DNA from: Neobacillus sp. CF12
GTDB taxonomy: Bacteria; Bacillota; Bacilli; Bacillales; Cytobacillaceae
DNA length: 64,000 nt
Assembly: GCF_030348765.1 (NCBI RefSeq)
Contig: NZ_JAUCEU010000007.1
Coordinates: 5,181,501 to 5,245,500 of the forward strand
Direction of reading: 5' to 3'
The translations under genes were made by a program, and so were the position numbers. The notes beneath the pieces were generated by a model. That model saw only the letters and a program-made list of their open reading frames with translations. It made no database searches and was not told where the DNA came from. Shown piece after piece: positions 7,969 to 16,409 of the stretch. Every line of letters begins with the position of its first letter. Within the stretch, counting starts at the first letter, position 1.

Positions 7969-10602
7969 ATGGAAAAGAAGAAATTAGTATTAATAGATGG
8001 AAATAGTATCGCGTACCGTGCGTTCTTTGCACTGCCCCTGTTAAATAACGATAAAGGCATACATACAAACGCTGTATACGGCTTTACAATGATGCTAAAT
8101 AAGATAATAGAAGATGAAAAGCCCTCCCATATACTAGTGGCATTTGATGCAGGGAAGACAACATTCCGCCATAAGACATTTGTTGAATATAAGGGCGGAA
8201 GGCAAAAAACACCTCCTGAATTATCCGAGCAATTCCCTTATATTCGAGAGCTTCTTGACGCATTTGGAATAAAAAGGTATGAACTTGAAAATTATGAGGC
8301 AGATGACATTATTGGCACTCTCTCATTATCTGCGGAAAATGAAGGTTATGAAATCAAAGTGATTTCAGGAGATAAAGATTTAACTCAACTTTCCTCTGAA
8401 CATACAACAGTGGGAATTACGCGTAAAGGGATTACTGATATCGAGGAATACACACCTGCACATGTGATGGAGAAGTATGGATTAACACCGGAGCAAATTA
8501 TCGATATGAAGGGGTTAATGGGTGATCCTTCAGATAATATACCTGGTGTACCAGGTGTTGGAGAAAAAACAGCGATTAAGCTGCTGAAGGAATTTTCAAC
8601 CTTAGAGAAATTACTAGAATCCATTGACCAAGTGACAGGAAATAAGTTAAAAGAAAAGCTTGAAGAGTTTAAGGACCAAGCAATGATGAGCAAGGAGCTT
8701 GCCACGATTGAAAGGCAGGCGCCAGTAGAAATATCTGTAGAAAATGCCGCTTACGAGGGATTTAAAAGAGAAAAAGTTGTAGCAATATATAAGGATCTCG
8801 GCTTCCATTCTTTATTGGAAAAATTAGCTGGAGATACAGCAAGTATTGAACAGGTTGAACTCGAAGATATAGATTTTGTAACGCCCGATGTGATAACAGA
8901 TGATTTATTTGCGGATGATAATTATTTTTATGTTGAGATGCTCGAAGATAATTATCATTATGCTGATATCATTGGTTTTTCACTGGTGAATGAAAATGGA
9001 TATTATTATTTACCAACAGATTTAGCCATTCAGTCTGATAGTTTTAAAAAATGGGCTGAAGATGAATCAAAAAAGAAAACCGTCTACGATGCAAAGCGTT
9101 CAGAGGTTTCGTTAAGAAGGCATGATATCCATTTAAAAGGTGTTAATTTTGATACGTTAATGGCTTCCTATATCATTAATCCATCTGAAAGTGTTGATGA
9201 CCTTTCGACTATCGGCAAAAAGTATGGAATGACAATTCAATCTGATGAGTCATTCTACGGAAAAGGGGCTAAGCGGAAAATACCAGAGGCAGGGCTGGTA
9301 GCGGAGCACTTAGTTCGAAAAAGTCTTGCCATGTTTGATTTAAAACAAAAGTTAGAAGATGAATTAAAAACAAATGAACAATATGAATTGTTTACTGAAC
9401 TGGAAATGCCATTATCACTTATTCTGGCTGATATGGAATCGTGCGGAATTAAAGTCGATAAGGAACGTTTGCAAAGAATGGGCAGTGAACTTCATGACAG
9501 ACTTATCGATATCGAAGGAATTATCTATGAATTAGCCGGTGAGAAGTTCAATATTAATTCCACCAAACAATTAGGTGTGATTTTATTTGAGAAACTAAAT
9601 CTTCCAACCTTTAAGAAAACGAAAACGGGATATTCCACATCAGCTGATGTTTTGGAAAAGCTGGCAAATGATCATGAAATCATTGAGTATATCCTTCATT
9701 ACAGACAGTTAGGTAAGCTTCAATCTACTTATATTGAAGGTTTACTAAAAGTGATTCATCCTAAAACAGGTAAAATTCATACGCGATACCAACAGACATT
9801 AACTGCGACAGGCAGATTAAGTTCGATTGACCCAAATCTACAGAACATACCGATTCGATTAGAAGAGGGGCGGAAAATTCGCCAAGCCTTTGTACCATCA
9901 GAGCCAGGTTGGATTATTTTTGCAGCCGATTATTCGCAAATCGAGCTTAGGGTTCTAGCGGACATTGCCGGCGATGAAAAACTGATTCAAGCATTTAAGG
10001 ATGACCTCGATATTCACACGAAAACCGCAATGGATGTTTTCCACGTGAAAGCCGAAGAGGTAACATCCAATATGAGACGCCAGGCAAAGGCGGTTAACTT
10101 CGGGATTGTTTATGGTATTAGTGATTATGGACTTTCTCAGAGTCTGGGTATTACACGTAAGGATGCCGGTTTATTTATTGACCGCTATCTGGAAAGCTAT
10201 CCTGGTGTAAAGGAATATATGGATGATATCATTCATTCAGCTAAACAAAAAGGCTATGTAACTACCCTTTTGCAAAGAAGAAGGTATATTCCTGAAATTA
10301 CGCATCGTAATTTTAATATCAGAAGCTTCGCTGAAAGAACGGCAATGAACACTCCGATTCAGGGGAGTGCGGCTGATATTATTAAAAAGGCAATGATTGA
10401 TATGGCTGAAGCCTTGAAGGATTATGGGTTAAAAACAAGACTCCTTCTCCAAGTGCACGATGAACTTATCTTTGAAGCACCAGAAGAAGAGATTGAAACA
10501 TTGAAGAAATTAGTTCCTGATGTAATGGAAAATGCCCTCGAATTAAAGGTGCCATTAAAAGTAGACTATTCTTATGGCCCGACGTGGTTTGACGCAAAAT
10601 AA
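7969..10602 (+). CDS. polA: DNA polymerase I
   Basis: Gap-filling and repair polymerase, 877 residues, close to Bacillus PolA. An N-terminal 5'-3' exonuclease (about 1-290) has KLVLIDGNSIAYRAFF and the acidic GDPSDNIPGVPGVGEK helix-hairpin-helix. The middle domain (about 310-460) is the degenerate 3'-5' exonuclease typical of Bacillus, lacking the DxE metal site. The polymerase domain has motif A (DYSQIELR, about residue 653), motif B (RRQAKAVNFGIVYG, about 703) and motif C (VHDELIFE, about 829). The ATG follows a weak GGGG-type ribosome site 20 bases after phoR. Confidence 0.97.
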   Translation: MEKKKLVLIDGNSIAYRAFFALPLLNNDKGIHTNAVYGFTMMLNKIIEDEKPSHILVAFDAGKTTFRHKTFVEYKGGRQKTPPELSEQFPYIRELLDAFGIKRYELENYEADDIIGTLSLSAENEGYEIKVISGDKDLTQLSSEHTTVGITRKGITDIEEYTPAHVMEKYGLTPEQIIDMKGLMGDPSDNIPGVPGVGEKTAIKLLKEFSTLEKLLESIDQVTGNKLKEKLEEFKDQAMMSKELATIERQAPVEISVENAAYEGFKREKVVAIYKDLGFHSLLEKLAGDTASIEQVELEDIDFVTPDVITDDLFADDNYFYVEMLEDNYHYADIIGFSLVNENGYYYLPTDLAIQSDSFKKWAEDESKKKTVYDAKRSEVSLRRHDIHLKGVNFDTLMASYIINPSESVDDLSTIGKKYGMTIQSDESFYGKGAKRKIPEAGLVAEHLVRKSLAMFDLKQKLEDELKTNEQYELFTELEMPLSLILADMESCGIKVDKERLQRMGSELHDRLIDIEGIIYELAGEKFNINSTKQLGVILFEKLNLPTFKKTKTGYSTSADVLEKLANDHEIIEYILHYRQLGKLQSTYIEGLLKVIHPKTGKIHTRYQQTLTATGRLSSIDPNLQNIPIRLEEGRKIRQAFVPSEPGWIIFAADYSQIELRVLADIAGDEKLIQAFKDDLDIHTKTAMDVFHVKAEEVTSNMRRQAKAVNFGIVYGISDYGLSQSLGITRKDAGLFIDRYLESYPGVKEYMDDIIHSAKQKGYVTTLLQRRRYIPEITHRNFNIRSFAERTAMNTPIQGSAADIIKKAMIDMAEALKDYGLKTRLLLQVHDELIFEAPEEEIETLKKLVPDVMENALELKVPLKVDYSYGPTWFDAK

Positions 10603-10613
10603 GGGGGATATAT

Positions 10614-11441
10614 ATGCCGGAACTTCCAGAAGTAGAAACTGTAAGAAAGACGTTAAAACAGCTTGTTTCACATAAACAAATTGAGAATATAACCGTACAT
10701 TGGCCGAAAATCATCAAAAATCCAGTTGAGGTTGAGCAATTCATTGATGCTCTTAAAGGAGAAATCATTGAGGATGTTGGTCGAAGGGGAAAGTTCCTAA
10801 TTATCTACACACAAACCTTCGCTTTAGTTTCCCATTTAAGGATGGAAGGCAAATATGGGCTTTATCCAAAGGAAGAACCTTATGATAAACATACGCATGT
10901 TATCTTTCATTTTACCGATGGAAGTGAATTGCGTTATCGGGATGTCCGTAAATTTGGAACAATGCACTTATATAAAAAAGGGGAGGAATTTCTAAAACCT
11001 CCGCTTATTGACCTTGGACCCGAACCGTTTTCAAAAGAGTTTACCAAGGAATATTTGTCTATGAAGCTGAAAAAGACCAACAGGAAGGTGAAACCAGCAC
11101 TCCTGGATCAAAAAGTCTTTGTTGGACTTGGAAACATCTATGTGGATGAAGCCTTATTCCGTTCTGGCATTCATCCAGAACGAATTGCAAATTCTCTGAG
11201 TGAAAAAGAATTAACATTGCTGCATCGGGAGATTGTTAAGACCTTAGAGGAAGCGGTCAAAAAAGGTGGAAGTACCATTCGCTCCTACGTAAACTCGCAA
11301 GGGGAAATTGGGATGTTCCAACTTGAATTATATGCTTATGGTCGTAAAGGGGAAGAGTGTAAAAAGTGTGGAACCCCATTAGAAAAAACGACAGTAGGGG
11401 GACGTGGGACTCATTATTGTCCTGTCTGCCAAAAACTATAG
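10614..11441 (+). CDS. mutM: Formamidopyrimidine-DNA glycosylase
   Basis: Removes 8-oxoguanine and other oxidised purines, with AP lyase activity. The 275-residue protein starts MPELPEVETVR, giving the catalytic Pro2 and Glu3 after Met removal. The conserved Lys60 lies in RRGKFL. The C-terminal zinc finger uses CKKCGTP and CPVCQ. It starts 11 bases after polA with AGGGGGA upstream, so it is probably cotranscribed with polA, as in B. subtilis. Confidence 0.97.
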   Translation: MPELPEVETVRKTLKQLVSHKQIENITVHWPKIIKNPVEVEQFIDALKGEIIEDVGRRGKFLIIYTQTFALVSHLRMEGKYGLYPKEEPYDKHTHVIFHFTDGSELRYRDVRKFGTMHLYKKGEEFLKPPLIDLGPEPFSKEFTKEYLSMKLKKTNRKVKPALLDQKVFVGLGNIYVDEALFRSGIHPERIANSLSEKELTLLHREIVKTLEEAVKKGGSTIRSYVNSQGEIGMFQLELYAYGRKGEECKKCGTPLEKTTVGGRGTHYCPVCQKL

Positions 11442-11479
11442 GCCGTAGAAGTGTACTGACAATTTAATAACAAAGGATA

Positions 11480-11521
11480 GGCTCCTCCCATATACTATCG
11501 TAGTGATTGACGGAAGGAGCC
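11480..11521 (+). promoter_or_regulatory. Inverted repeat that could sequester the ytaF ribosome-binding site
   Basis: GGCTCCT (11480-11486) can pair perfectly with AGGAGCC (11515-11521), and the right arm contains part of the only ribosome site (GGAAGGAG, 11512-11519) for ytaF. An inner ACTA/TAGT stem lies within the loop. No T-run follows, so it is not a terminator. Pairing would hide the ribosome site. The regulatory role is inferred. Confidence 0.45.
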
Positions 11522-11530
11522 CTAGACATC

Positions 11531-12172
11531 ATGTTTCAATTGTTCTCACTTCTCCTGCTGGCTTTTGCTCTCAGTCTTGATAGCTTTAGCGTAGGGTTTA
11601 CGTATGGACTAAGAAAAATGGTACTGCCACTTAAATCAGTACTCATCATTGCAACCTGTTCAGCAATTTCCTTAATGATTGCAGTGTCAATTGGTCATGG
11701 CCTGGCAAAAATCTTTTCTCCGAATATTACAGCAAGCCTTGGGGGATTCATCCTAATCGCTCTTGGCGCCTGGGTATTGTATCAATTTTTTAGGCCGGAA
11801 AAAGAAAAGGATGCAGAACTACTCGAACATGAAAAGCTAATTATTAATTTTGAAATCCGCTCGTTAGGAATAGCCATTAATATTTTAAAAAAACCAATGA
11901 CAGCGGACTTTGACCGTTCGGGTACGATTACTGGAATCGAGGCATTCATGCTGGGTTTTGCCTTATCTATAGATGCGTTTGGTGCAGGAATCGGGGCAGC
12001 CATGCTTGGCTTTTCACCCTTATATTTAGCTCTTAGCGTTGCTGTAAAGAGTTCTTTATTTCTCCTATTGGGAATAAAGAGTGGTGTATTTTTTCATAAA
12101 TTTAACTTAGTCCAAAAGTTTACCTTTTTACCGGGGGTCTTGTTAATTATCATCGGTATAATGAAATTATGA
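11531..12172 (+). CDS. ytaF: Sporulation membrane protein YtaF (MntP-like family)
   Basis: A 213-residue membrane protein with two related halves, each carrying a [15 protein letters not shown] helix with conserved acidic residues in the membrane, typical of the MntP/YtaF family (MntP exports manganese). In B. subtilis ytaF is a sporulation-associated gene. The ATG at 11531 is chosen because the strong GGAAGGAG lies just upstream; earlier in-frame starts fall before it. Between mutM and coaE as in B. subtilis. No substrate can be read from the sequence. Confidence 0.85.
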   Translation: MFQLFSLLLLAFALSLDSFSVGFTYGLRKMVLPLKSVLIIATCSAISLMIAVSIGHGLAKIFSPNITASLGGFILIALGAWVLYQFFRPEKEKDAELLEHEKLIINFEIRSLGIAINILKKPMTADFDRSGTITGIEAFMLGFALSIDAFGAGIGAAMLGFSPLYLALSVAVKSSLFLLLGIKSGVFFHKFNLVQKFTFLPGVLLIIIGIMKL

Positions 12173-12192
12173 TCTGTGGAAAGGAAAAGAGT

Positions 12193-12798
12193 ATGTCACT
12201 AGTAATCGGACTAACAGGCGGAATAGCCAGTGGAAAAAGTACAGTTTCAAATATGCTGAAAGAAATGGCCATCACTGTCATTGATGCAGACGTAGAAGCC
12301 CGCCTTGCTGTTGAAAAAGGAGAACCAGCCTATCAAAAAATCATTGATGAATTCGGTGACGATATTTTACTGCCTAGCGGAGAAATTGATAGGGTAAAAC
12401 TGGGTTCGATCATTTTTCATAACGCTGAAAAAAGACAACTCTTAAATGGCATTGTTCATCCTGAAGTTAGAAAAAGGATGAATAATCAAGTTGAGGCAGC
12501 CAGGGCTCGCGGGGAACAGGTCATCGTCCTCGATATTCCCTTGCTGTTTGAAAGCAAACTAACACATATGGTGGAAAAAACAATCCTTGTATATGTAGAT
12601 AGAGATATCCAGTTAAAAAGACTGATGGAACGTAATGCCCTATCACTTGAGGATGCAGAGGCAAGAATTAAATCACAAATGCCCCTTTCAGATAAAGTAC
12701 CATTAGCCGACGCCGTCATCAATAATAATGGTGCCATTGAGGATACAAAAAAACAGGTAATTGAGGTTTTGAATGCGTGGGGAATAGCATTGACTTAA
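12193..12798 (+). CDS. coaE: Dephospho-CoA kinase
   Basis: Last step of coenzyme A synthesis: ATP-dependent phosphorylation of dephospho-CoA. The 201-residue protein has an N-terminal P-loop [12 protein letters not shown], the conserved DADVEAR, and the lid/CoA-binding region around [11 protein letters not shown]. The ATG at 12193 is preceded by AAAGGAAAAG; an upstream start would add an unusual extension. ytaF ends 20 bases earlier, so the two are probably cotranscribed. A hairpin just downstream has become the insertion target of an IS element. Confidence 0.95.
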   Translation: MSLVIGLTGGIASGKSTVSNMLKEMAITVIDADVEARLAVEKGEPAYQKIIDEFGDDILLPSGEIDRVKLGSIIFHNAEKRQLLNGIVHPEVRKRMNNQVEAARARGEQVIVLDIPLLFESKLTHMVEKTILVYVDRDIQLKRLMERNALSLEDAEARIKSQMPLSDKVPLADAVINNNGAIEDTKKQVIEVLNAWGIALT

Positions 12799-12914
12799 AT
12801 TAGAAGGGGGAACCCTTCTCAGATTGTCGAGAAAGGGTATCTTTCTCGGCAATTTTTTATTTAAACAAAGACTAACCTACGATTTTTTTGAAAAATTCCT
12901 GCCTGCTCAATGGC

Positions 12915-13049
12915 CTGTTGATTTCCGCTCCAGGTGCTTCGCTTTCCGCGGGCGTGCCGGGAAGCCTCCTCGGCGCTGAAGCGCCTGCGGGGTCTCCCCC
13001 TGCCCCGTACTCCCGCAGGAGTCTTCGCACCTTCCGCTCCAATCAACAG
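12915..13049 (-). repeat. Dispersed palindromic repeat, copy A
   Basis: About 135 bases, GC-rich, bounded by CTGTTGATT and AATCAACAG. The inner arms contain CGCTTTCCGCGGGC on one side and ACTCCCGCAGGAGTCTTCGC on the other. It is the inverse orientation of copies B and C. It lies in the IS remnant and now supplies the end of the transposase reading frame. No protein is evident. I recognise such elements as common in Bacillaceae intergenic regions. Confidence 0.75.
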
Positions 13050-13059
13050 GGGTGCATTA

Positions 13060-13569
13060 ACTTAGAATTGCCACACACTTTTTCCAGCCTAAACAAGTGT
13101 GTGGCAATCTTTTTTATATTTTGGCATGCTGCGGTGAGTAACACTTGCTCACTCGCATTATGCAATCCCCGTAACTTTAAATAGCGAAGCCCATCCAGTT
13201 CTTTTGAATCTGCGAAGCTTCGCTCTACTTTTTCCTTTAGAGGCTTTTTTCCATGGTTTTCCCAATCTTCCTCAATTGCTTTGTTTAGATCTCCTACGTA
13301 TTCGGTGTTTCAATTTCCACTTCGACTCTAGTGAATTTATTTTTATTTGCGTTCGCTTTAAGGTGCGTGGAATCAGTAAACAAAACTCTTCCTCCAACCA
13401 TCTTGTTGTAGCACTAGGAAGACAATATCATCAAAAATTTCCTGAAATATATTCGTATCTTTAAAACGGGTACGCCGGTTCCAGCTTATAGTTGAATGAT
13501 GGGGTACCAGATCGTTTAGCTTTAGTCCTAGGAACAATCGATAAGCTTAATCCACCGTACTATTAATAT
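13060..13569 (-). pseudogene. IS1182-family transposase remnant
   Basis: Read on the minus strand, three frames in turn give recognisable IS1182 transposase pieces: AYRLFLGLKLNDLVP and STISWNRRTRFKDTN, then LFTDSTHLKANANKNKFT (first catalytic Asp), then [13 protein letters not shown], and finally [16 protein letters not shown] and [13 protein letters not shown] at the C-terminus. There is a stop just before AYRLF, frameshifts before LFTDST and before YVGDL, and a large deletion between KKPLKEK and VERSFAD that removes the middle of the catalytic domain. The N-terminal third is also missing. The C-terminal codons run into a palindromic repeat. Confidence 0.8.
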
Positions 13570-13671
13570 TAATAGTATTATATCAAATTAACGCGGTGAA
13601 CTGTTAAAGTTATTGAAAATAAAGTCTCCTTTTCTGTAAGATTGGTGCCATTATCAAGATAGCAAGGAGTG

Positions 13672-13799
13672 GATTGGAGCGAAAGGTGCTTGACTCCTGC
13701 GGGATGTAGAGGAAAAGTCGAGACCCCACAGACGCGCAGCGTCGAGGAGGCTCGACTTCCTCCCCGCGGAAAGCAAGCACCTGTAGCGGAAAGGAACGG
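13672..13799 (+). repeat. Dispersed palindromic repeat, copy B
   Basis: Shares with copy C the order GACTCCTGCGGGA, GCGAGACCCC-like, CAGCGTCGAGGAGGCTCG and CCGCGGAAAGC, then an inverted version of its start (CACCTG.AGCGGAAA). It lies in the right part of the IS remnant, upstream of the transposase fragment. Confidence 0.7.
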
Positions 13800-14015
13800 T
13801 CCATTTGTATACAAAAAACAACATTCTATAAGAAAAGAGCCAAAATAAAAGACTGTCGAGAGTTTCTCGACAGCCTGAGAAGGGGGAACCCTTGTTTGGA
13901 TTTTGAGTAGGGGTTAAGTAATAATCGATGATTATGCCTATATTTCGTTACAAATGACCTATGTTGTAAAACATTTTAAAAAATCCGCACTTTATATATC
14001 ACTTATTTAATTAAA

Positions 14016-14026
14016 TGTGTTATACT
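14016..14026 (+). promoter_or_regulatory. CcpN-type operator overlapping the gapB promoter
   Basis: TGTGTTATACT fits the CcpN consensus TRTGHYATAYW at every position and overlaps a -10-like TATACT (14021-14026). A weaker variant (TATGTTGTAAA) occurs near 13960. In B. subtilis CcpN represses gapB and pckA under glycolytic conditions through sites over the promoter. The ccpN gene itself is not in the window. Confidence 0.6.
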
Positions 14027-14079
14027 AATTACATCAAATTAAGTTAACAAGTATAACATATTACGGAAGGGGCCGTGAA

Positions 14080-15111
14080 ATGAAGGCGAGAATTGCAATT
14101 AATGGTTTTGGGAGAATTGGAAGGATGGTTTTTAGAAAAGCGATCCTTGAAAATAAGCTGGATATTATTGCTATCAATGCAAGCTATCCATCGGAAACGC
14201 TGGCTCATTTAATCAAATATGATACGGTTCATGGTGCATTTCAAGGGGATATTATTGCATTAGACGATGAGCTAATTGTGAACGGTAAACGAGTTAAATT
14301 ACTTAATAATCGCAATCCAGAGCAACTTCCATGGAAAGAGTTAAATATCGATGTAGTAATTGAAGCAACCGGAAAATTTAACTCACGTGATAAAGCTAGT
14401 TTGCACTTAGATGCAGGCGCGAAAAAGGTAATTATAACTGCACCGGGCAAAAATGAGGATATTACGATTGTGATGGGAGTTAACGAAGAAAAACTCGATA
14501 TTACGCAACATGATGTTATTTCTAATGCTTCTTGTACAACTAACTGTCTTGCACCTGTAGCAAAAGTGCTAGATGAAAAGTTTGGTATCGAAAATGGTCT
14601 GATGACCACGATTCACTCCTATACAAATGATCAGCGCAACATCGATAACCCACATAAAGATTTGCGTAGAGCTAGAGCATGTGGACAATCTATCATTCCA
14701 ACTTCTACAGGTGCTGCTAAAGCGTTGTCACTTGTATTACCTCAGTTAAAGGGTAAACTGCATGGGATGTCACTTCGTGTACCTACACCAAATGTTTCGC
14801 TAGTGGATTTAGTTGTTGATTTGAAACAAGATGTTACGATTGATGATATTAATCAAGCATTTGTTGAAGCTAAAAATGGTTCGTTGCAGGGAATCCTAGA
14901 TTTTACGATGGAACCACTTGTATCAGTAGATTTTAATACAAATCCGTACTCTGCAATCATTGACGGACTATCAACCATGGTAATGGGTGACAGGAAAGTA
15001 AAAGTGCTGGCATGGTATGATAACGAATGGGGTTATTCTTCCCGTGTCGTCGATCTTACTTTATATGTTGCACACCTAATGGCGAATTCAAATCAAGTGA
15101 AAGTTGGATAA
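14080..15111 (+). CDS. gapB: NADP-dependent glyceraldehyde-3-phosphate dehydrogenase, gluconeogenic
   Basis: GapB works in the gluconeogenic direction. The 343-residue protein has the Rossmann motif INGFGRIGRMVFR, catalytic Cys152 in SNASCTTNCLAPV, and the C-terminal AWYDNEWGYSSR. After the second strand it has NASYPSETLAHL rather than an acidic GapA-type NAD-selecting residue, fitting NADP preference. It precedes speD as in B. subtilis. The ATG follows GGAAGGGGC. Repression by CcpN is likely from the operator overlapping its promoter. Confidence 0.95.
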   Translation: MKARIAINGFGRIGRMVFRKAILENKLDIIAINASYPSETLAHLIKYDTVHGAFQGDIIALDDELIVNGKRVKLLNNRNPEQLPWKELNIDVVIEATGKFNSRDKASLHLDAGAKKVIITAPGKNEDITIVMGVNEEKLDITQHDVISNASCTTNCLAPVAKVLDEKFGIENGLMTTIHSYTNDQRNIDNPHKDLRRARACGQSIIPTSTGAAKALSLVLPQLKGKLHGMSLRVPTPNVSLVDLVVDLKQDVTIDDINQAFVEAKNGSLQGILDFTMEPLVSVDFNTNPYSAIIDGLSTMVMGDRKVKVLAWYDNEWGYSSRVVDLTLYVAHLMANSNQVKVG

Positions 15112-15118
15112 GACAAAA

Positions 15119-15146
15119 AATGCTGTCAATTGACAGCATTTTTTTT
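15119..15146 (+). terminator. Rho-independent terminator after gapB
   Basis: AATGCTGTCA and TGACAGCATT form a 10-bp perfect palindrome, followed by eight T. Confidence 0.92.
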
Positions 15147-15261
15147 GTGGCTTTTTACTAACGATTGCATAAAATAAGTTGAACTTCGTTTTTTTTTTCT
15201 GAAGAGAAAAGCCCTTTAAACATTGTTACGAAAAGATTGTAAAAAAAATTAGATTGATAGG

Positions 15262-15438
15262 TTGCAAAAAAAATATAAACTTAGTATACTAGTCATCGTG
15301 AACTTCTTGAAATTAGGTACCTATTAATTACTTAAAGGGTTAGGACCTCTCTGGACTAACTTTCCCCCGTGGTAATTACGCAGGCACCGTCAATATAAGG
15401 ATTTCAGGAATGAAGCGAAAATGTTTAGAGGGGGAAAA
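15262..15438 (+). promoter_or_regulatory. speD promoter, structured leader and uORF
   Basis: TTGCAA (15262-15267), 17 bases, TATACT (15285-15290) is a likely SigA promoter, giving a leader of about 140 bases. Within it GGGTTAG and CTAAC(TT) can pair around an inner CC/GG (about 15338-15372), and a GGT/ACC-type stem is possible just after. An ATG at 15410 with AAGGA upstream opens a 10-codon frame ([10 protein letters not shown]) whose TGA (15440-15442) overlaps the speD ATG at 15439. I do not recognise a known riboswitch class. Regulation of speD here is inferred only. Confidence 0.4.
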
Positions 15439-15819
15439 ATGAATATGGAAACAATGGGACGTCACGTGATCTCTGAATTATGGGGATGCGATTTTGAAAA
15501 ATTGAATGATATGAATTTTATTGAACAAACTTTTGTCGAAGCAGCTCTTAAATCAGGTGCGGAAATTCGCGAGGTTGCATTTCATAAATTTGCACCACAA
15601 GGCGTAAGCGGTGTTGTTATTATTTCTGAATCGCACTTAACAATTCACAGTTTTCCTGAGCACGGCTATGCAAGCATTGATGTTTATACTTGCGGCGATT
15701 TAAACCCAAATGTAGCAGCAGATTATATTGCAGAAGCTTTGAATGCACAAACTCGTGAAAATATTGAAATTCCACGTGGTATGGGTCCTGTTCATGTAAA
15801 ACAGGCAAAAGCTCTTTAA
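15439..15819 (+). CDS. speD: S-adenosylmethionine decarboxylase proenzyme
   Basis: Makes decarboxylated AdoMet, the aminopropyl donor for spermidine. The 126-residue length is that of B. subtilis SpeD. The self-cleavage site is visible in [16 protein letters not shown], where the Ser after Glu becomes the pyruvoyl group, with the conserved His and CGD downstream. Two starts are possible: ATG 15439 (MNMETMGRH), four bases from GAGGGGG, or ATG 15445 (METMGRH), which puts the pyruvoyl serine at the usual residue 63. An ATG at 15421 is in frame but lies before the ribosome site. A terminator follows. Confidence 0.95.
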   Translation: MNMETMGRHVISELWGCDFEKLNDMNFIEQTFVEAALKSGAEIREVAFHKFAPQGVSGVVIISESHLTIHSFPEHGYASIDVYTCGDLNPNVAADYIAEALNAQTRENIEIPRGMGPVHVKQAKAL

Positions 15820-15839
15820 TTCTAAAATAAAAAACGACG

Positions 15840-15869
15840 AGAGGTGTATTTTTAGTACACCTCTTTTTA
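15840..15869 (+). terminator. Rho-independent terminator after speD
   Basis: AGAGGTGTA and TACACCTCT form a 9-bp stem followed by a T-run. Confidence 0.9.
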
Positions 15870-15924
15870 TTTTTTTCTCAAAGTATTGTAAACTAAGGGT
15901 AAAGTATATTTCTGGAGGCTGCAC

Positions 15925-16323
15925 ATGTCTATAATTCGTGACTTATTTATTCGTTTTACTAAAAAAATCGAAACGACTGATGATCAAAAGGATAGTTCAT
16001 TAAGTACACATTATTACAAAGCAACATTCAATCAAGTTTTTCAATCCGTTGAGGAATTATTTAAGCAAGATGCAGATTGTCGAATTGTTACGGTTTCCAA
16101 AGATCATGGAGAGATTGCGGTGGAAGTTAATAAACCAATACCTTGTTTCTTAATCGTAACGGTGATATCTGTTAGAGGTATGGAAACAGCTGTTGACTTT
16201 AATATTTCTTCTGAAAAGTTTTCACCGATTGGCCTGTATCCGATTTTAAGAAAAAGATTAATTTCCTATTACGAGAAAATGAACAAAGTACATACTCTTG
16301 TCAGAATTGGAAAAAGCTCATAA
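15925..16323 (+). CDS. Conserved hypothetical cytosolic protein
   Basis: A 132-residue soluble protein, start MSIIRDLFIR, with GGAGG upstream of the ATG. No signal peptide, membrane helix or catalytic motif is visible. The mixed alpha/beta pattern, with alternating hydrophobic strands (CRIVTVSKDHGEIAVEV, CFLIVTVISV), suggests a small compact fold. It stands between speD and nrdR. I do not recognise its function. Confidence 0.75.
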   Translation: MSIIRDLFIRFTKKIETTDDQKDSSLSTHYYKATFNQVFQSVEELFKQDADCRIVTVSKDHGEIAVEVNKPIPCFLIVTVISVRGMETAVDFNISSEKFSPIGLYPILRKRLISYYEKMNKVHTLVRIGKSS

Positions 16324-16409
16324 TACTTCTTGTGTTACCGTTTTCTTTTGAATAAGATAAAAGAATAGATATTTATACTTATGTATGGATTGATTTGGGA
16401 GTTGATCAA

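Larger units (their letters stand above)
12804..13893. mobile_element. Decayed IS1182-family insertion sequence with target duplication
   Basis: The element spans 12818-13879. Its ends are inverted: CTCAGATTGTCGAGAAA (12818-12834) against the complement of 13863-13879, 15 of 17 matching. It is bounded by a direct repeat, AAGGGGGAACCCTT, at 12804-12817 and 13880-13893. The repeat is itself a small palindrome, in keeping with the habit of IS1182-type elements of inserting into hairpins. At about 1.06 kb it is well short of the 1.6-1.9 kb I expect for the family. Inside are a broken transposase on the minus strand and two copies of a palindromic repeat. The left end also forms a hairpin followed by T's that may serve as the coaE terminator. 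Confidence 0.75.

Noticed and set aside
12888..13464. Two plus-strand frames (98 and 86 codons) in the coaE-gapB gap
   Set aside because: They run antisense through the IS1182 transposase relic and the palindromic repeat; no ribosome sites.
13578..13814. Minus-strand frames of 78 and 64 codons
   Set aside because: Mostly palindromic repeat copy B; low-complexity product without a ribosome site.
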